This document shows, piece by piece, positions 62,119-64,000 of a stretch of DNA of 64,000 nucleotides. Where the stretch lies: the NCBI RefSeq assembly GCF_910592395.1, contig NC_088325.1, forward strand, positions 10,728,109-10,792,108, in the 5' to 3' direction. Below the pieces are notes generated by a model. It ran no database searches. It saw only the letters and a program-made list of their open reading frames with translations, and was not told where the DNA came from. Position 1 is the stretch's first letter; every line of letters begins with the position of its first letter. Position numbers and translations under genes: made by a program. Source of the DNA: Lineus longissimus. Lineage: Eukaryota > Nemertea > Pilidiophora > Heteronemertea > Lineidae.

Positions 62119-63710
62119 GAATTTAATCGAATTAAGCTGCTGGTCACTGACGGAATTCAAAATTGTATTCCAGAATTCGTTCATAATGCCCCTTTGATTA
62201 TCCTTTTTCCCTGATGACCCACCCCCCTCCAGCATAGTTTTTGTACATGACCAGGTTTCCAGGCAAACGGCTCCATCAGGAATGTATTTTTATTTATTTA
62301 GAAAATTAAATTATTATTTCAATTTTTGCACAACGTTTAAGAATGTATGTGTGTTATTATTCATTTTTTAGCTCTCATTATGTCATCTGTCGCCAGTTCT
62401 AACCGGTTGGCAACTTGAGTTCTTCCCTCAAGAAAAATGCCTCCAAAGAAATTTGTATTCGACTTTTCAATTCGTAGTTCACGCCTGCAGGCAACTTAAT
62501 TTGTATACTGTTAACCAGACAAGCTACATATAAATAAATTGATGAAGACATACCATTTTTAGCTTTTTCGTCTTCAAAATTCATTGATTGTTACAGCAAC
62601 AACACTTGGAATGGATCCAGTACATGTTCATTTATATATAAAGTAGATACAATGCTTAATGTTTCACAGTTGAAACTAGCTTAAGCAACAATTACTCCGA
62701 AAATCTCAAATTAGTCATTGACAAAACTACTCCCACCTCGCCAGAGTAGGCCTATTGTGGATTGGCGATACAACCATAATAAATCGTTGTTCGAAATTCT
62801 CTGTTCATGATATCGGCAGGCATGAAGCTATTCCCATTTCGTCAGAGAATAAGGGGTCGACCAATTCGGGTCATGTATTCGTAGCTGGCGATTGAAAACA
62901 CCATTAATACTATTGATATTGAGAAGTTTTCCCAGGACATAGCATGACCGAAATATGTGGTGGTGTCTCATGAACTCATTTAAGCGTGCACAGAGTTAAT
63001 CCGGGGTCAATGGATGTGCTTTTGGTATCACACAAACTATTTGAATTTTCAAACGAAGACGACAACACTCAACTTTGCAAGGTGTTTGTATTGTAGTGTA
63101 AAGTCAACGAAAATATCATGGTCAAGATAAGATGAAACGGGTGGTTCTAAAGAATTCGGTTTTTAAAATATATTGATGGGACAACGAATGCAAATGCTTA
63201 ATGTAGGCCTATGGGTGTATGCGTATTGATATCCAATATACCATGGACATAGAAATACCCACATGACCATACAGTCCATTTAGAACGGTTCGATGTTATT
63301 GGTTAACATCAGAGTTTCGAACTTCTCTTCCTTCTTGGGATTGTAAACAAGTTTCTTTACATTTGCTGCTTCGAAGCCTGCATAAGAACGTGGACTTTAT
63401 CTTTGTGAGAAGTTGATTCGACCGGGGAGGTACTATATGCGTAAAAGGCTATGGAGGATGATTAAAAGCCGATGACTGATTTGTTGAAGACAAGTTTAGA
63501 TCACGATGTCATGATGGGATCATTGTATCATCATGAGGCGAATGTTCATGTACTAGCAGTAATGCGCTCAAAGTGAAGGCATTTGTCAATAAATATGAAG
63601 AGAACTCTCGACTTGGATCTCATATAAATTCCAAGCAGCACGACAGAAAGACAATACCCCAGGATACTAAAGGTCAGGTCATCTTCCCACGACTGCGGAG
63701 GTGACCAAGC

Positions 63711-63789
63711 ATGTTGAGGACCGTCAAGATGAGGACTGCTATTGCTGTGTTCATCATTTCTTTTCTATCACTGGCAGCACTCAGCAGTG
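63711..63789 (+). CDS. Receptor R4, first (signal peptide) exon; gene continues past the window
   Basis: A 79-nt exon ending in a GTAAGT donor encodes MLRTVKMRTAIAVFIISFLS plus LAALSS, almost identical to the first exons of R2 and R3 and with the same phase. The following intron also matches up to the window edge. The remaining exons lie outside. Confidence 0.85.
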
Positions 63790-64000
63790 GTAAGTTAAAT
63801 TACCTGACCTAAACGAATCGATATAGATTTGCATAATAATGGTACACTTTTTAGTGTGGTCAATCAGCAAATACTTCTGATAAGATGTCGGTTCTGCTTG
63901 ACGATCGAATGACCTTCTATCGACCTGTGTCGAACTGTTTCTGACATGCTGGATTCACTTACAAATTATTTTCAGGCGCAAAAGATATGTGCTGAGAGTT

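Larger units (their letters stand above)
50005..64000 (+). repeat. Tandem segmental duplication carrying R2, R3 and R4
   Basis: Unit starts near 50005, 56409 and 62687 share long matching 5' flanks (for example TGTGGATTGGCGATAC and CCATTTCGTCAGAGAATAAG), then the same gene. Start codons lie at 51003, 57435 and 63711, giving steps of 6,432 and 6,276 bp. The 3' UTR and intergenic sequence after R2 (55575-57434) and after R3 (61853-63710) are almost identical. The third unit leaves the window. No gene is seen in the gaps between receptors. Confidence 0.9.

Overview
The window is animal nuclear DNA. It is gene-sparse and intron-rich, with GT-AG splice sites, families of short inverted-repeat transposons, tRNA-derived SINE-like pieces and decayed LINE ends. 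The genes fit an invertebrate bilaterian, probably marine. I cannot name the species from sequence alone. Most real genes do not appear as long ORFs, so I built them exon by exon from splice sites, reading phase and family motifs. Every model given as complete has exon lengths that sum to a whole number of codons.

Layout. (1) 1.9-8.7 kb, minus strand: a complete 8-exon SLC22-type organic-ion transporter of 580 aa. (2) 8.7-15.2 kb: intergenic repeats, with nested inverted-repeat elements, a 78-bp minisatellite split by a transposon, a LINE tail and a CTCA microsatellite. (3) 15.3-25.6 kb, minus: a 13-exon immunoglobulin-superfamily surface protein of 737 aa with alternating Ig cassettes. Its middle is a recent tandem duplication of about 1.95 kb, and one Ig exon has been cut and killed at the duplication breakpoint. 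(4) 25.6-29.6 kb: repeats, including a 293-bp element whose empty site survives at 35.2 kb. (5) 29.6-32.7 kb, minus: VPS26C (DSCR3), 298 aa, complete. Head to head with it, at 33.4-41.5 kb plus, is a SAXO-type axonemal microtubule protein of 494 aa. (6) 43.7-64 kb, plus: a tandem array of at least four related type I membrane receptors, here called R1-R4.

The receptor array is the most interesting content. Each full copy has a signal peptide, a six-cysteine SUEL/galactose-lectin-like domain, a CUB-like domain, a Thr-rich mucin-like stalk, one membrane helix and a tyrosine-rich cytoplasmic tail. R1 and R2/R3 share the ectodomain but have unrelated tails. R1 carries many SH2-type tyrosine motifs, including a CD28-like YYNM and an ITIM-like VEYCSI. 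R2 and R3 carry a long acidic tail with a canonical ITIM (VIYAQI). A shared outside with different signalling tails is the design of paired immune receptors, here on a lectin/CUB scaffold. Together with the expanding Ig gene 18 kb away, the window looks like a recognition-receptor neighbourhood around three conserved housekeeping or ciliary genes. Ligands and immune function are inference; the architecture and motifs are read directly from the sequence.
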